From Sporomusa acidovorans (GTDB lineage: Bacteria > Bacillota > Negativicutes > Sporomusales > Sporomusaceae): a DNA stretch of 64,000 nucleotides. Below, piece after piece: positions 43,545-51,608 of this stretch; position 1 is the first letter of the stretch, and the number at the start of each line of letters is the position of its first letter. The stretch lies in the NCBI RefSeq assembly GCF_002257695.2, contig NZ_CP155571.1; one strand, given 5' to 3'. The translations under genes and the position numbers were made by a program. Under the pieces are notes generated by a model that was not told where the DNA came from, ran no database searches, and was given only the letters and a program-made list of their open reading frames with translations.

Positions 43545-44600
43545 ATGCATATGGCAGACGCACTTATCTCCCCGGCTGTCGGCGGGGCAATGTGGGCGGT
43601 GACGGCCGGTATCGCCGTCTATTCCGCCAAAAAGGTACAGAAAGATATTGACGATCGTAAAATCCCACTGATGGGAGTGTTAGGAGCCTTTGTTTTTGCT
43701 GCCCAAATGATTAATTTTACCATCCCGGGAACAGGCTCCAGCGGCCACATCTGCGGCGGGCTCTTGCTCGCTATCTTGTTGGGACCGCAAGCTGCTCTTT
43801 TAACAATTGCTTCTATTTTAACAATTCAAGCCTTATTTTTTGCCGATGGCGGTATTCTGGCTCTTGGCGCCAACATCTTTAACATGGGCCTTTTAGCCTG
43901 CTTCATTGGCTATCCGCTTATTTATAAACCATTAACCGGCAAAAAACCTTCACAAGGACGTATTCTCATCGGCTCGGTGCTAGCGTCCGTAATTGGCTTG
44001 CAGTTAGGGGCTTTTAGTGTTGTACTGGAAACTCTTTTTTCCGGAATTTCCGAACTGCCGTTCAGTACCTTCGTTCTCTTAATGCAGCCTATTCATTTGG
44101 CAATCGGTTTTGTCGAAGGTCTAATTACTGCCGCTATAATCCTGTTTATTAAAAAAGAATCGCCTGAAATTTTGCAGAAGGCTGCTAGCGGACAACCCTT
44201 CGGCAATCTTTCTATTAAAGGCATTTTTGTTACCATGCTTATTGCCACCGTTCTTACCGGCGGCGCACTAAGCTGGTTTGCTTCCGCCAATCCTGACGGT
44301 CTTGAATGGTCTATCGCCGGAATTACCGGCAAGGGTGAATTAGAATCTTCGGAGGGGGAAGGAATTCATAGCTTCTTTGCCGAACTACAGGAAAAAACCG
44401 CATTTTTGCCTGACTATAACTTTAAGCAACCGGAAAAAGAAAAACCGGCAGCAGCAACCGAAGCCAACGCTGCTGAAGAAAAAGAAGCCTGGCCGACCGT
44501 TGACGGCGGGACGTCTTTTGCCGGTATCCTGGGATCGTTGTTGACATTAGTTCTTGCCTATACGATTGGCAAGGGCCTGCGTCGTTTCGCCAAGGGGTAA
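43545..44600 (+). CDS. cbiM: Energy-coupling factor cobalt/nickel transporter, CbiM with fused CbiN-like domain
   Basis: 351 residues. The extreme N-terminus MHMADALISP supplies the His-rich metal loop typical of CbiM/NikM, followed by about seven membrane helices (FTIPGTGSSGHICGGLL is a family motif). The C-terminal ~120 residues contain the PDGLEWS motif of CbiN/NikN-type domains, an extracytoplasmic Glu-rich loop and a last membrane helix. AAGGAG precedes the ATG. With cbiQ and cbiO it forms a complete ECF importer. Cobalt is favoured over nickel because of the cobalamin genes in this window, but this is inference. Confidence 0.92.
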   Translation: MHMADALISPAVGGAMWAVTAGIAVYSAKKVQKDIDDRKIPLMGVLGAFVFAAQMINFTIPGTGSSGHICGGLLLAILLGPQAALLTIASILTIQALFFADGGILALGANIFNMGLLACFIGYPLIYKPLTGKKPSQGRILIGSVLASVIGLQLGAFSVVLETLFSGISELPFSTFVLLMQPIHLAIGFVEGLITAAIILFIKKESPEILQKAASGQPFGNLSIKGIFVTMLIATVLTGGALSWFASANPDGLEWSIAGITGKGELESSEGEGIHSFFAELQEKTAFLPDYNFKQPEKEKPAAATEANAAEEKEAWPTVDGGTSFAGILGSLLTLVLAYTIGKGLRRFAKG

Positions 44601-44630
44601 AGCCTTAATCCATTTTAAAGAGGGTTGATT

Positions 44631-45443
44631 ATGCTAAAGATTGAAGCCAACTGGATAGACTTACGTTATCTTGACGCGCTTGCCAGCCAAAATACTTTTA
44701 TCCATCGTCTCAACCCTTGCGTCAAATTACTTGCTACCCTGGTCTTTATCCTTGCCGTTACTTCCTTCCCCAAGTATGAAATTACCGGTTTGTTTCCCTT
44801 TTTCCTCTTTCCGGCGGTCCTGCTTGCTGCCGGGAATCTCCCCACAGCCCCGATATTGAAGCGGTTGCTGCTGGTCGCCCCCTTTGTCCTGTTTATTGGC
44901 ATATTTAATCCGCTTTTTGATCATACGCCGGTTACGAAAATTGGTTCGGTTATGGTTACCGGCGGCTGGGTTTCGTTTTTTTCTATCACGATTCGCTTAT
45001 GCCTGACAATTACCTCGGCTTTGATTTTAGTGGCTACGACTGGGATCGATGCTATTGGATCGGCATTATTAAAACTTGGCGTACCCAAAATTATTGTTGT
45101 TCAATTGCTGTTTATGTACCGCTATCTGCATGTGTTAGTAGAGGAATTTGTCCGGTCGGCGACCGCCTACAGCTTACGTTCCTTTCACGGCGACGGCATT
45201 CGCTTTCGGGCGTGGGGTTCCCTGCTGGGACAGTTGTTAATCCGCTCAATTGACCGGGCCAACCGCATCTATCAGTCCATGCTGTGCCGTGGCTTTGACG
45301 GTGAGGTGCGGTTGCTGCGCGCCAGCACCTTTACTTCTGCCGATGCGGGCTATTTTGCCTTCTGGCTGGTTTTTTTCGTGCTGATCCGCCTGTTTGATAT
45401 ACCGGAATTGCTAGGCAAACTACTCATGGGGGTCTACAAATGA
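44631..45443 (+). CDS. cbiQ: ECF transporter transmembrane (T) component CbiQ
   Basis: 270 residues with about six membrane helices and the two Ala-Arg-Gly-type coupling signatures, here RSATAYSLRSFHG and MLCRGFDGEVR. It couples CbiM to the ATPase. The ATG at 44631 lies 6-7 nt after AGAGGG; the frame is open two codons further upstream. Its stop overlaps the cbiO ATG by four bases. Confidence 0.93.
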   Translation: MLKIEANWIDLRYLDALASQNTFIHRLNPCVKLLATLVFILAVTSFPKYEITGLFPFFLFPAVLLAAGNLPTAPILKRLLLVAPFVLFIGIFNPLFDHTPVTKIGSVMVTGGWVSFFSITIRLCLTITSALILVATTGIDAIGSALLKLGVPKIIVVQLLFMYRYLHVLVEEFVRSATAYSLRSFHGDGIRFRAWGSLLGQLLIRSIDRANRIYQSMLCRGFDGEVRLLRASTFTSADAGYFAFWLVFFVLIRLFDIPELLGKLLMGVYK

Positions 45444-46204
45444 GCCATCATATTGTTGAACTAAAAGATGTCACCTATACCTATCCTGATCATACAGAAG
45501 CTTTGCGCGGCCTGTCTGTACGTATTACCCATGGAGAATCAGTGGCCATTGTCGGCGCCAACGGATCAGGTAAAACCACCCTGCTGTCCCACCTGATCGG
45601 CGTACTCTTCCCGACCAGCGGCTCCATCAATATTGGCGGTTATCCGGTGGCCAAAAAAACTCTTCCCTATGTACGCCGCGCGGTAGGCATGGTATTTCAA
45701 AATTCAGATGATCAGTTATTTATGCCTACCGTTTATGACGATGTTGCTTTCGGCCCCCTCAATCTGGGATTTCCGCCGGAAGAAGTAGACGCCCGGGTAA
45801 CAGCAGCTCTCACCACAGTCGGGGCACTCCCTCTCAAAGACCGCGCTCCTTACCGGCTGTCAGGCGGTCAAAAACGTTCGGTTGCCATTGCCGCCGTTCT
45901 CGCGATGGACCCCTCCATTCTCGTCATGGATGAGCCTACCGCCGGCCTTGACCCCCTGGCGCGCCGGCAACTCATTAATTTGCTGAAAACCTTTGAACAT
46001 ACAAAAATTATTGCCACCCACGATCTGGATCTTGTGCTAGATCTGTGTGCCCGTACGGTCGTATTAAGCGTCGGCACCATCATCGCCGACGGTCCGACAC
46101 TGGAGATTTTCAGCAATGAGGAACTCTTACAGAAAGCTCATTTAGAAAAACCCTTCCGCATGCAGGGTTGTCCGATTTGTCATCCGCAAAACGGCAATGA
46201 GTAA
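45440..46204 (+). CDS. cbiO: ECF transporter ATPase CbiO
   Basis: 254 residues. Walker A GANGSGKTT near residue 38, Q-loop VFQNSDDQLFMPTV, signature RLSGGQKRSVAIAAVLAMDP and Walker B LVMDEPTAGLDPLARRQL. The DDQ-containing Q-loop marks the ECF ATPase group. It ends with ICHPQNGNE, a small Cys/His tail. Last gene of cbiMQO, followed by a strong terminator. Confidence 0.94.
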   Translation: MSHHIVELKDVTYTYPDHTEALRGLSVRITHGESVAIVGANGSGKTTLLSHLIGVLFPTSGSINIGGYPVAKKTLPYVRRAVGMVFQNSDDQLFMPTVYDDVAFGPLNLGFPPEEVDARVTAALTTVGALPLKDRAPYRLSGGQKRSVAIAAVLAMDPSILVMDEPTAGLDPLARRQLINLLKTFEHTKIIATHDLDLVLDLCARTVVLSVGTIIADGPTLEIFSNEELLQKAHLEKPFRMQGCPICHPQNGNE

Positions 46205-46206
46205 AC

Positions 46207-46330
46207 TATATACAACGTGCTAAAGATTTGTGCAGGCGGGTGGTGTGTTGGCAAAAGCGCAAGTCAAACGCCAGTGGTGAAGCGTTGTCAATGCACAGCC
46301 CGCCTGCGCCGGCAGTATTCTTTAATGCGA
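46207..46330. repeat. R2 interspersed repeat, copy B (longest)
   Basis: Starts TATATACAACGTGCTAAAGA then GCAGGCGGGTGGTGTGTTGG. About 60 bp later GCCCGCCTGC occurs as an inverted partner of GCAGGCGGG, so this copy can form a long stem-loop that the copies at 40714 and 59213 appear to lack. Confidence 0.65.
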
Positions 46331-46370
46331 AATATATATGTAAGGCTATATTATTTTCAGCTAATGTGAA

Positions 46371-46420
46371 AAAACCCCATCTCATAGTTCCGGTAAACCG
46401 AAATTAGGAGATGGGGTTTT
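46371..46420 (+). terminator. Terminator of the cbiMQO operon
   Basis: AAAACCCCATCTC pairs with GAGATGGGGTTTT; strong on the plus strand with a TTTT exit. Confidence 0.8.
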
Positions 46421-46571
46421 GTAGTGTATACTCGACACGACCAGTGGCAGACCCCGAATTTACCATTCATTCTGTCATTGATCGGCTATGTATACTTTAT
46501 TCATGTATTTATTATAGCATCTGTGTATACAAAAATCAATCTGATTTTTAAGTCTGCAATAAATATAGAAC

Positions 46572-46617
46572 TTCCAATAACACCCTGTCAGGAGAAAATC
46601 CTTATTGAATTTCTATA
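46572..46617. repeat. R1 half-element, left duplicated copy
   Basis: TTCCAATAACACCCTGTCAG then AAAATCCTTATTGAATTTC matches the right arm of R1. It lies downstream of the DUF2164 gene and was duplicated with the flanking repeat (second copy 49141-49186). Confidence 0.6.
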
Positions 46618-46619
46618 CA

Positions 46620-46883
46620 TTATGATGATGGATCAGTTATTTGTCGGACAGGTTTTTCCAGTGCATAGATGTCTTCCAACTTTTGCGTAATAAAATAATG
46701 AGCATCTTTAATTGCCTGATTATAAATATAAGGGCCTATATTTTCCAAAAAGAAATCTAATAACAGCATGGCTGCCAAATCGGAAACCATTTCCTCCTTT
46801 TCAGTCAGGAAATAGCTTTTTATTTGTTCTACTGCTGCTTTTCGCTGTTCCTGAGTTAGCTCGATCCCTCTGCTTTTAACCAT
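46620..46883 (-). CDS. DUF2164 family protein, copy 1
   Basis: An 87-residue small acidic/helical protein: ELTQEQRKAAVEQIKSYF, then DLAAMLLLDFFLENIGPYIY and NQAIKDAHYFI, which fit the DUF2164 family. Function of the family is unknown. The ATG at 46883 has AAAGGGGTG upstream; a longer frame to 46970 runs back into the arginase 3' end out of frame. The gene is identical to the copy at 49189 through the IS-flanking duplication. In this copy the upstream arginase is only a fragment, so its normal promoter is lost. Confidence 0.85.
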   Translation of the reverse strand: MVKSRGIELTQEQRKAAVEQIKSYFLTEKEEMVSDLAAMLLLDFFLENIGPYIYNQAIKDAHYFITQKLEDIYALEKPVRQITDPSS

Positions 46884-46914
46884 AATAACACCCCTTTGAT
46901 TTTCGGACTTAGAA

Positions 46915-47064
46915 TTAATTTTTAAGCAACGTCCGGATAAGTGCACTTGCGGCTGCAGCCGTTTGGCCATCCTTATCCAACAAAGGATTCAATTCAACAA
47001 ACTCTGCCGATGTTATGATGTTATGCTGCGCCAACAGGCTCATTGCCTCAAGGTTATTCTTCAT
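46915..47064 (-). pseudogene. Arginase C-terminal fragment left by the IS duplication
   Basis: The last 50 codons (including stop) of the arginase gene at 49484-50377, beginning with MKNNLEAMSLLAQHN and containing VELNPLLDKDG. Upstream the sequence is IS DNA (47065 onward), so no catalytic metal site remains. It is a by-product of the 554-bp duplication, not an independent gene. Confidence 0.95.
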
Positions 47065-47102
47065 CCGTAGTTTTGCAATTGAATAGCTAAAAAGCACCTC
47101 TC

Positions 47103-47128
47103 TAGCCCAGATATTTCGGGCTATTTTT
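47103..47128 (+). terminator. IS left-end terminator
   Basis: TAGCCC pairs with GGGCTA around a 9-nt loop and is followed by TTTTT, 39 bp inside the IS. It would stop transcription entering the transposase gene from outside. Confidence 0.7.
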
Positions 47129-47153
47129 GTGTCAATATTTTTGGATTTTAATG

Positions 47154-47182
47154 TTGTGGATTATCGTGGATTATGGTATAAT
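47154..47182 (+). promoter_or_regulatory. IS transposase promoter
   Basis: TTGTGG (47154-47159), a 17-bp spacer and TATAAT (47177-47182), 24 bp before the start codon. A direct repeat GTGGATTAT overlaps the spacer. Confidence 0.6.
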
Positions 47183-47205
47183 ATAAGGAAGTGGAGGTGT
47201 TTGAC

Positions 47206-48974
47206 ATGTTTCTCAAGCAAAGCATTAGCAACGGCAAAATATATTTGTCCTTCGTCCAAGGTTATCGCGCCGACGGCAAGGTTAAGCAAAAAACCATTGA
47301 AAAATTGGGCTACCTTGATGATCTGAAAAAATCATATGATGATCCCATTGCCCACTTTAAGTCGATTGCCAAAGAACGCAATTTGGCCGATACTTCCGAG
47401 CGCTCAATCGAGGTTTCACTCAACCGCCGCCTTGAAAGCAATACCTCTACTAGAAAAAATCTAGGCTATGCCATTGCTAAACGTATTTACTCCCTCTTGG
47501 GCATTAATAAATTTCTCCAAAACAAACAGAAACATTTAACCATTGAATATAATCTAAACAGCATCTTCAGTCTTCTCACCTTTAATAGGTTCCTTTTTCC
47601 GTCTTCCAAAAAGAAGGCTTTTGATAACCGGGACTTTTTCTTTGAATCCTACGACTTTTCCCTCGACGACCTCTATCGATCTCTTGACTATTTTTCACGC
47701 TATTCAGAGCCACTACAGCAACATCTGCATGAAAAAGTCTGTGAGGTTATTGGCCGCGACAGTAAACTCGGTTACTATGACGTCACAAACTATTACTTCG
47801 AAATACCTTACAATGATGAAGATGAATATGATGATCACAGCATGCTGGTGAAAAAAGGTTTTCGAAAGAAAGGCCCTTCCAAAGAACACCGCCCTGATCC
47901 AATCGTACAAATGGGGCTTCTGATGGATTCAAACGGCATCCCCATGGCTTTCAATACCTTTTCTGGCGGTGAAAGCGAAAAAACTTCCCTCATTCCTATC
48001 ATTCGCAGGGTAAAAAAAGATTATGGCATCGAACGGATTATCACAGTTGCAGACAGAGGGCTTAACACCAGTGATAATACTGCTTTCCTCGCCGGAACCA
48101 ACGATGATCATTCCCAGGGCCATGACGGATATGTTTATGGACAGAGCATATTATCTGCAGATAAAGAATTTAAGGCTTGGGTTCTTAAACAAGACGGTTA
48201 TCTTCACGACAAGGAGATCGATAAAAATGGTGAAGTCGTAGTCTTCACCCATAAGTCCAGAGTCTATGCAAAAACGATACAACTTGAAAACTCTCAAGGC
48301 AAACGACGCCTTAAAATGAATATCTATCAAAAACAGATGGTCTATTATTCGCAAAAGTATGCAGAAAAACAAAAAAAAGAGCGAGAACTCGTTCTCGCAA
48401 AAGCAAAAGATTTAATCGCCAATCCCGGAAAGTATACCAGAGCCACCAGTTTTGGCGCTGCCGGTTACATCAATAATATAAAGTTTGTAAAGGAAACCGG
48501 AGAAATTCCCGATGGAATCGACCTGTCTCTTAATCTAAAAAAGCTGAAGAAGAAAAATATGATGGATATTACTCTATCGTCACCAGCGAAAAGCATTTAT
48601 CGGATATAGAAATCCGCAACATTTACAAAGGTTTATGGGAAATTGAGGAATCCTTTAAAGTCATTAAAAGCGAGTTCAAGGCAAGACCGGTATATCTTAA
48701 ACTCGAAAATCACATCAATGCTCATTTCCTGATTTGTTTTGTTTCACTCCTTATCCTGCGTGTTCTGGAATACAAGTTAAATAAAAAATATCCAGTTAGC
48801 CAGATTCGCGAATCATTAATCCGTTATTCCTGCTCTCATCTTGATCAGAATTACTATCTGTTTGATTACAGAGATGAAATTCTGCAGTTGATGGAATCGA
48901 TTTTCGATATGGACTTGGGCAATAAGATTATGAGCACATCTGAAATCAAAAAAATTTTGCAATACCAAAAGTAA
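47206..48974 (+). CDS. IS1634-type DDE transposase, two frames joined by a probable -1 frameshift
   Basis: Frame one (47206 to the stop at 48609) carries the helix-rich N-terminus, the first catalytic aspartate (GYYDVTNYYFE) and the second (VADRGLN). The third residue, glutamate in GLWEIEESFKVIK, lies in the -1 frame that runs to the stop at 48974. The frames meet at A_AAA_AAG (48537-48543), in frame as CTA AAA AAG, a classic -1 slippery site; after slippage the reading continues AEEEKYDGYYSIVTSEKH as in single-frame relatives. The fused product is about 589 residues. GGAGG before 47206 fixes the start. A decayed frameshift is the alternative. Confidence 0.85.
48537..48543 (+). promoter_or_regulatory. 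Slippery heptamer A_AAA_AAG (-1 frameshift signal)
   Basis: The heptamer is in the correct phase for a -1 shift and marks the exact switch between the two homologous transposase frames. No clear stimulatory stem-loop was seen within the next 20 bases. Confidence 0.7.
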
Positions 48975-49010
48975 GGCCTAATTTCACAACACTATTTTGC
49001 CAAAAAAACA

Positions 49011-49055
49011 AAGCTCTCTAGCCCGCGTATTTACTGGACTAGTAGAGCTTTTTTT
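49011..49055 (+). terminator. IS right-end terminator
   Basis: AAGCTCT pairs with AGAGCTT, with an inner CTAG pair, then a seven-T run; it lies 24 bp before the IS right end. Confidence 0.75.
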
Positions 49056-49140
49056 ACTTGTTTTGCTGCAAAACTCAGGATTATAGCATCTGTGTATACA
49101 AAAATCAATCTGATTTTTAAGTCTGCAATAAATATAGAAC

Positions 49141-49186
49141 TTCCAATAACACCCTGTCAGGAGAAAATCCTTATTGAATTTCTATA
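49141..49186. repeat. R1 half-element, right duplicated copy
   Basis: Same 46-bp R1 arm as at 46572-46617, present because it lies inside the duplicated target. Confidence 0.6.
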
Positions 49187-49188
49187 CA

Positions 49189-49452
49189 TTATGATGATGG
49201 ATCAGTTATTTGTCGGACAGGTTTTTCCAGTGCATAGATGTCTTCCAACTTTTGCGTAATAAAATAATGAGCATCTTTAATTGCCTGATTATAAATATAA
49301 GGGCCTATATTTTCCAAAAAGAAATCTAATAACAGCATGGCTGCCAAATCGGAAACCATTTCCTCCTTTTCAGTCAGGAAATAGCTTTTTATTTGTTCTA
49401 CTGCTGCTTTTCGCTGTTCCTGAGTTAGCTCGATCCCTCTGCTTTTAACCAT
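49189..49452 (-). CDS. DUF2164 family protein, copy 2
   Basis: An 87-residue protein identical to the product of 46620-46883. Here it follows the complete arginase gene by 31 bp, so this copy keeps the native operon arrangement. The pairing suggests a role linked to arginase or polyamine metabolism, but no direct evidence exists in the sequence. Confidence 0.85.
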   Translation of the reverse strand: MVKSRGIELTQEQRKAAVEQIKSYFLTEKEEMVSDLAAMLLLDFFLENIGPYIYNQAIKDAHYFITQKLEDIYALEKPVRQITDPSS

Positions 49453-49483
49453 AATAACACCCCTTTGATTTTCGGACTTAGAA

Positions 49484-50377
49484 TTAATTTTTAAGCAACG
49501 TCCGGATAAGTGCACTTGCGGCTGCAGCCGTTTGGCCATCCTTATCCAACAAAGGATTCAATTCAACAAACTCTGCCGATGTTATGATGTTATGCTGCGC
49601 CAACAGGCTCATTGCCTCAAGGTTATTCTTCATAGCAACGCCGTCAGCTACCGGCGTCCCAACCCCGCAGGCTTCGCAGGGATCAATGACGTCCAAGTCA
49701 AAACTTAAGTGGATTCCGTCACATCGCTTGGTCAAATAGGCAATCGTCTCTTCAATTATCGAGCCTATTCCCTTGTGATAGATGTCCTCTGGGGAAAATA
49801 TTTTTATTCCCTGGTCCCTGATAAACAGCCTTTCCCCCGGATCCAGATCACGAACACCAAGCAGCACAATATTTTCAGCTTTTACTTTCTTCCGGTAACC
49901 GCCAATGCCTGTCAGGCGGGGATGTCCAAAGCCAAGACTGGCTGCCAGCGGCATCCCCTGAATATTTCCGCTGGGTGAAGTTTCCGGCGTATTGCTGTCG
50001 GCGTGAGCATCATACCAAATAACCCCCAGGTTATGATAGTGCCTGGCAATACCCGCGATGGAACCGATAGCAATACTGTGATCACCGCCAAGAATAAGCG
50101 GAAAACGGCCGTTAGCCACAATTGCCGAGATTTTTTCATGCAAACAAATTGTTCCCTGCAACACAGCCTCGAAATTCCGGATAGTTCCGTCAGCCACCGG
50201 AGTCTCTGTAGATAGCTGTGTAATAAACGGTAAATCTCCGGCATCCACAACATCAAAATAAGTCGACTGCAAGTATTCGTTAAGCCCGGTTGCCCGAATG
50301 GCGCCAGGCCCTAGCTGTGTACCAAAACAGGTTTGCCCCAGCCACATGGGAACCCCGATTACCGTAATTTTTCTCAT
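49484..50377 (-). CDS. Arginase / ureohydrolase family enzyme
   Basis: 297 residues. Metal-binding signatures of the binuclear manganese ureohydrolases are all present: GGDHSIAIGS near residue 98, WYDAHADSNTPETSPSGNIQGMP near 120-145, and SFDLDVIDP near 226, plus VELNP near the end. SPSGNIQGMP favours arginase (NxxGMP) over agmatinase or formiminoglutamase. It splits arginine to ornithine and urea. AAGGTGG precedes the ATG at 50377. The 3' end was the IS target, and the long duplication kept this copy whole. Confidence 0.92.
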   Translation of the reverse strand: MRKITVIGVPMWLGQTCFGTQLGPGAIRATGLNEYLQSTYFDVVDAGDLPFITQLSTETPVADGTIRNFEAVLQGTICLHEKISAIVANGRFPLILGGDHSIAIGSIAGIARHYHNLGVIWYDAHADSNTPETSPSGNIQGMPLAASLGFGHPRLTGIGGYRKKVKAENIVLLGVRDLDPGERLFIRDQGIKIFSPEDIYHKGIGSIIEETIAYLTKRCDGIHLSFDLDVIDPCEACGVGTPVADGVAMKNNLEAMSLLAQHNIITSAEFVELNPLLDKDGQTAAAASALIRTLLKN

Positions 50378-50595
50378 ACTGCCACCTTTTATACATTGAT
50401 CGTTTCTATAGGTGTATTCTCCCGCGCAGAGTGTAATCCTCCCCAAAGCGGTGGGCAAATTCTTAAATCCGGCCAAACCTTACACGGTTAACTGCTAATC
50501 AACAGCAATTATAAAAGCGCAGGCAAATAAGGTTTGCATTCCTGTTTTGTTTGGTATACAGTAAAAGTATTATCGCAATTATCGAAGGTGATTTT

Positions 50596-51303
50596 ATGCT
50601 GGTGCAAGGCAAACCCACTTTGGGCCGGTTAGTTGTGGAACGAGGCGCCCCCTACGAAAAAGGAATGTGTTTTTCGTTATCACAGCCTGAAATGATCATT
50701 GGCCGGGCAACCATGTCGTTTAACCCTAATATATCATTCAGCAGCTTGCTCATATCCCGCAAACACTGCCGCATTGCCAACTTGGACGGAATATGGTCCA
50801 TTTCCGAATTAGGCAGCAAACATGGTACCTTACTAAATGAGAAATTATTAGAACCGCATTATTGGTATACCTTACAGCACGGCGATCGCATCGTCCTGGC
50901 CGCAAGTATTGTGTCCATCCGCTTTGCTGTCTCACCGGAATTGGAAAAAACACTTGACTTTGATGATACACAATCACCACAGACTATGAAACAAGCTCGT
51001 CCAGCCTGCCCGGTAGTGATTGACACGCTGCAAAAAGCGCTCTATATCAACAATATAGAAATCCCTTTGTCGGTAAAAGAATGGTATTTGCTGGATTTAT
51101 TATACCAAAACCGCAATCAACTCGTTAGCTATGCGGATATACAAACAGTGGTTTGGCCTGAACGTATCTTCCTGGACAATGGTATCCCCAGTGTCGGTTC
51201 AGACGAAATAAACCTGTTGCTTTACCGTCTCCGCCGAAAGCTAGGCACCTATCGTCATTTAATAAAAACACGCCGAGGCCAGGGTTGTATATTCGAATTT
51301 TAA
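50596..51303 (+). CDS. FHA domain protein fused to an OmpR-type winged helix
   Basis: 235 residues. The N-terminal half is an FHA phosphothreonine-binding domain (MIIGRATMS, then ISRKHCRIAN, ELGSKHGTLLN). The C-terminal ~95 residues are a Trans_reg_C winged helix (IPLSVKEWYLLDLLYQNRNQLVS, LLLYRLRRKLG, IKTRRGQGCIFEF). No receiver domain is present, so DNA binding may be gated by Ser/Thr phosphorylation of a partner. AAGGTGA lies 5 nt before the ATG. No kinase gene is nearby. Related to EmbR-like regulators in plan only, with the domain order reversed. Confidence 0.87.
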   Translation: MLVQGKPTLGRLVVERGAPYEKGMCFSLSQPEMIIGRATMSFNPNISFSSLLISRKHCRIANLDGIWSISELGSKHGTLLNEKLLEPHYWYTLQHGDRIVLAASIVSIRFAVSPELEKTLDFDDTQSPQTMKQARPACPVVIDTLQKALYINNIEIPLSVKEWYLLDLLYQNRNQLVSYADIQTVVWPERIFLDNGIPSVGSDEINLLLYRLRRKLGTYRHLIKTRRGQGCIFEF

Positions 51304-51313
51304 GAAAAGACTG

Positions 51314-51345
51314 GGCTTGTGTCTTTCAGGACTCTGACACAAGCC
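51314..51345 (+). terminator. Terminator after the FHA gene
   Basis: GGCTTGTGTC pairs with GACACAAGCC, 11 bp after the stop, followed by a T-rich tract. Confidence 0.7.
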
Positions 51346-51362
51346 TTAATCGTTCTTTCTTA

Positions 51363-51393
51363 TTATCAGAGAGGGATTATTGCTCTCTGATAA
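51363..51393. repeat. Hairpin 2 of the 51.3-51.5 kb cluster
   Basis: Perfect 11-bp stem TTATCAGAGAG with CTCTCTGATAA around a 9-nt loop; followed on the plus strand by A-rich sequence, so not a good plus-strand terminator. Confidence 0.6.
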
Positions 51394-51404
51394 TGCAAAA
51401 AAAC

Positions 51405-51434
51405 CGGCTAGCGCTTTGACCAATGCACTAGCCG
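51405..51434. repeat. Hairpin 3 of the 51.3-51.5 kb cluster
   Basis: CGGCTAG pairs with CTAGCCG around a 16-nt loop. Together with neighbours it forms an intergenic region of stacked hairpins before the beta-lactamase gene. Confidence 0.55.
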
Positions 51435-51468
51435 CTGGTTATTATATCAACAAAAATTCTGTTTGACC

Positions 51469-51512
51469 CCAAAAGCTGCTTACATCAAAAAATGAATATA
51501 GGCAGCTTTTGG
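51469..51512 (+). terminator. Hairpin 4, terminator-like
   Basis: CCAAAAGCTGC pairs with GCAGCTTTTGG across 22 nt, followed by ATTTTG. It could insulate the beta-lactamase gene from upstream transcription. Confidence 0.55.
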
Positions 51513-51608
51513 ATTTTGTAATGAAATTATAAGGATATAGCAATTTTTTTCAATAGCGTATGAGAGTATGCTTGATTAATGAAACAGCACTATAAAGGAG
51601 GAAATCAA

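Larger units (their letters stand above)
46511..47064. repeat. 554-bp direct repeat, left copy (target duplication of the IS)
   Basis: Reading both copies base by base, 46511-47064 and 49080-49633 appear identical, with constant offset 2569. The left copy carries the DUF2164 gene and the last 50 codons of arginase. It abuts the IS left end at 47065. Confidence 0.95.
47065..49079 (+). mobile_element. IS1634-type insertion sequence, 2015 bp
   Basis: The element fills exactly the space between the two 554-bp repeats. Its ends are imperfect inverted repeats: left CCGTAGTTTTGCA, right (reverse strand) CCTGAGTTTTGCA. Inside is one DDE transposase read in two frames. Hairpin terminators lie near both ends. 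Members of the IS1634 family are known for unusually long, variable target duplications, so the flanking repeats are explained as a 554-bp target site duplication. Confidence 0.88.
49080..49633. repeat. 554-bp direct repeat, right copy
   Basis: Identical partner of 46511-47064. This copy remains joined to the body of the arginase gene, so the arginase-DUF2164 pair is intact here. Confidence 0.95.

Noticed and set aside
47206..48974. Transposase as a simple frameshifted pseudogene
   Set aside because: The frame switch coincides with an in-phase A_AAA_AAG site and the rest is intact, so programmed frameshifting is more likely; decay is kept as the alternative.
46511..49633. Composite transposon flanked by 554-bp repeats
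   Set aside because: The repeats carry no transposase or IS ends; they are host DNA, and the IS ends lie precisely inside them.
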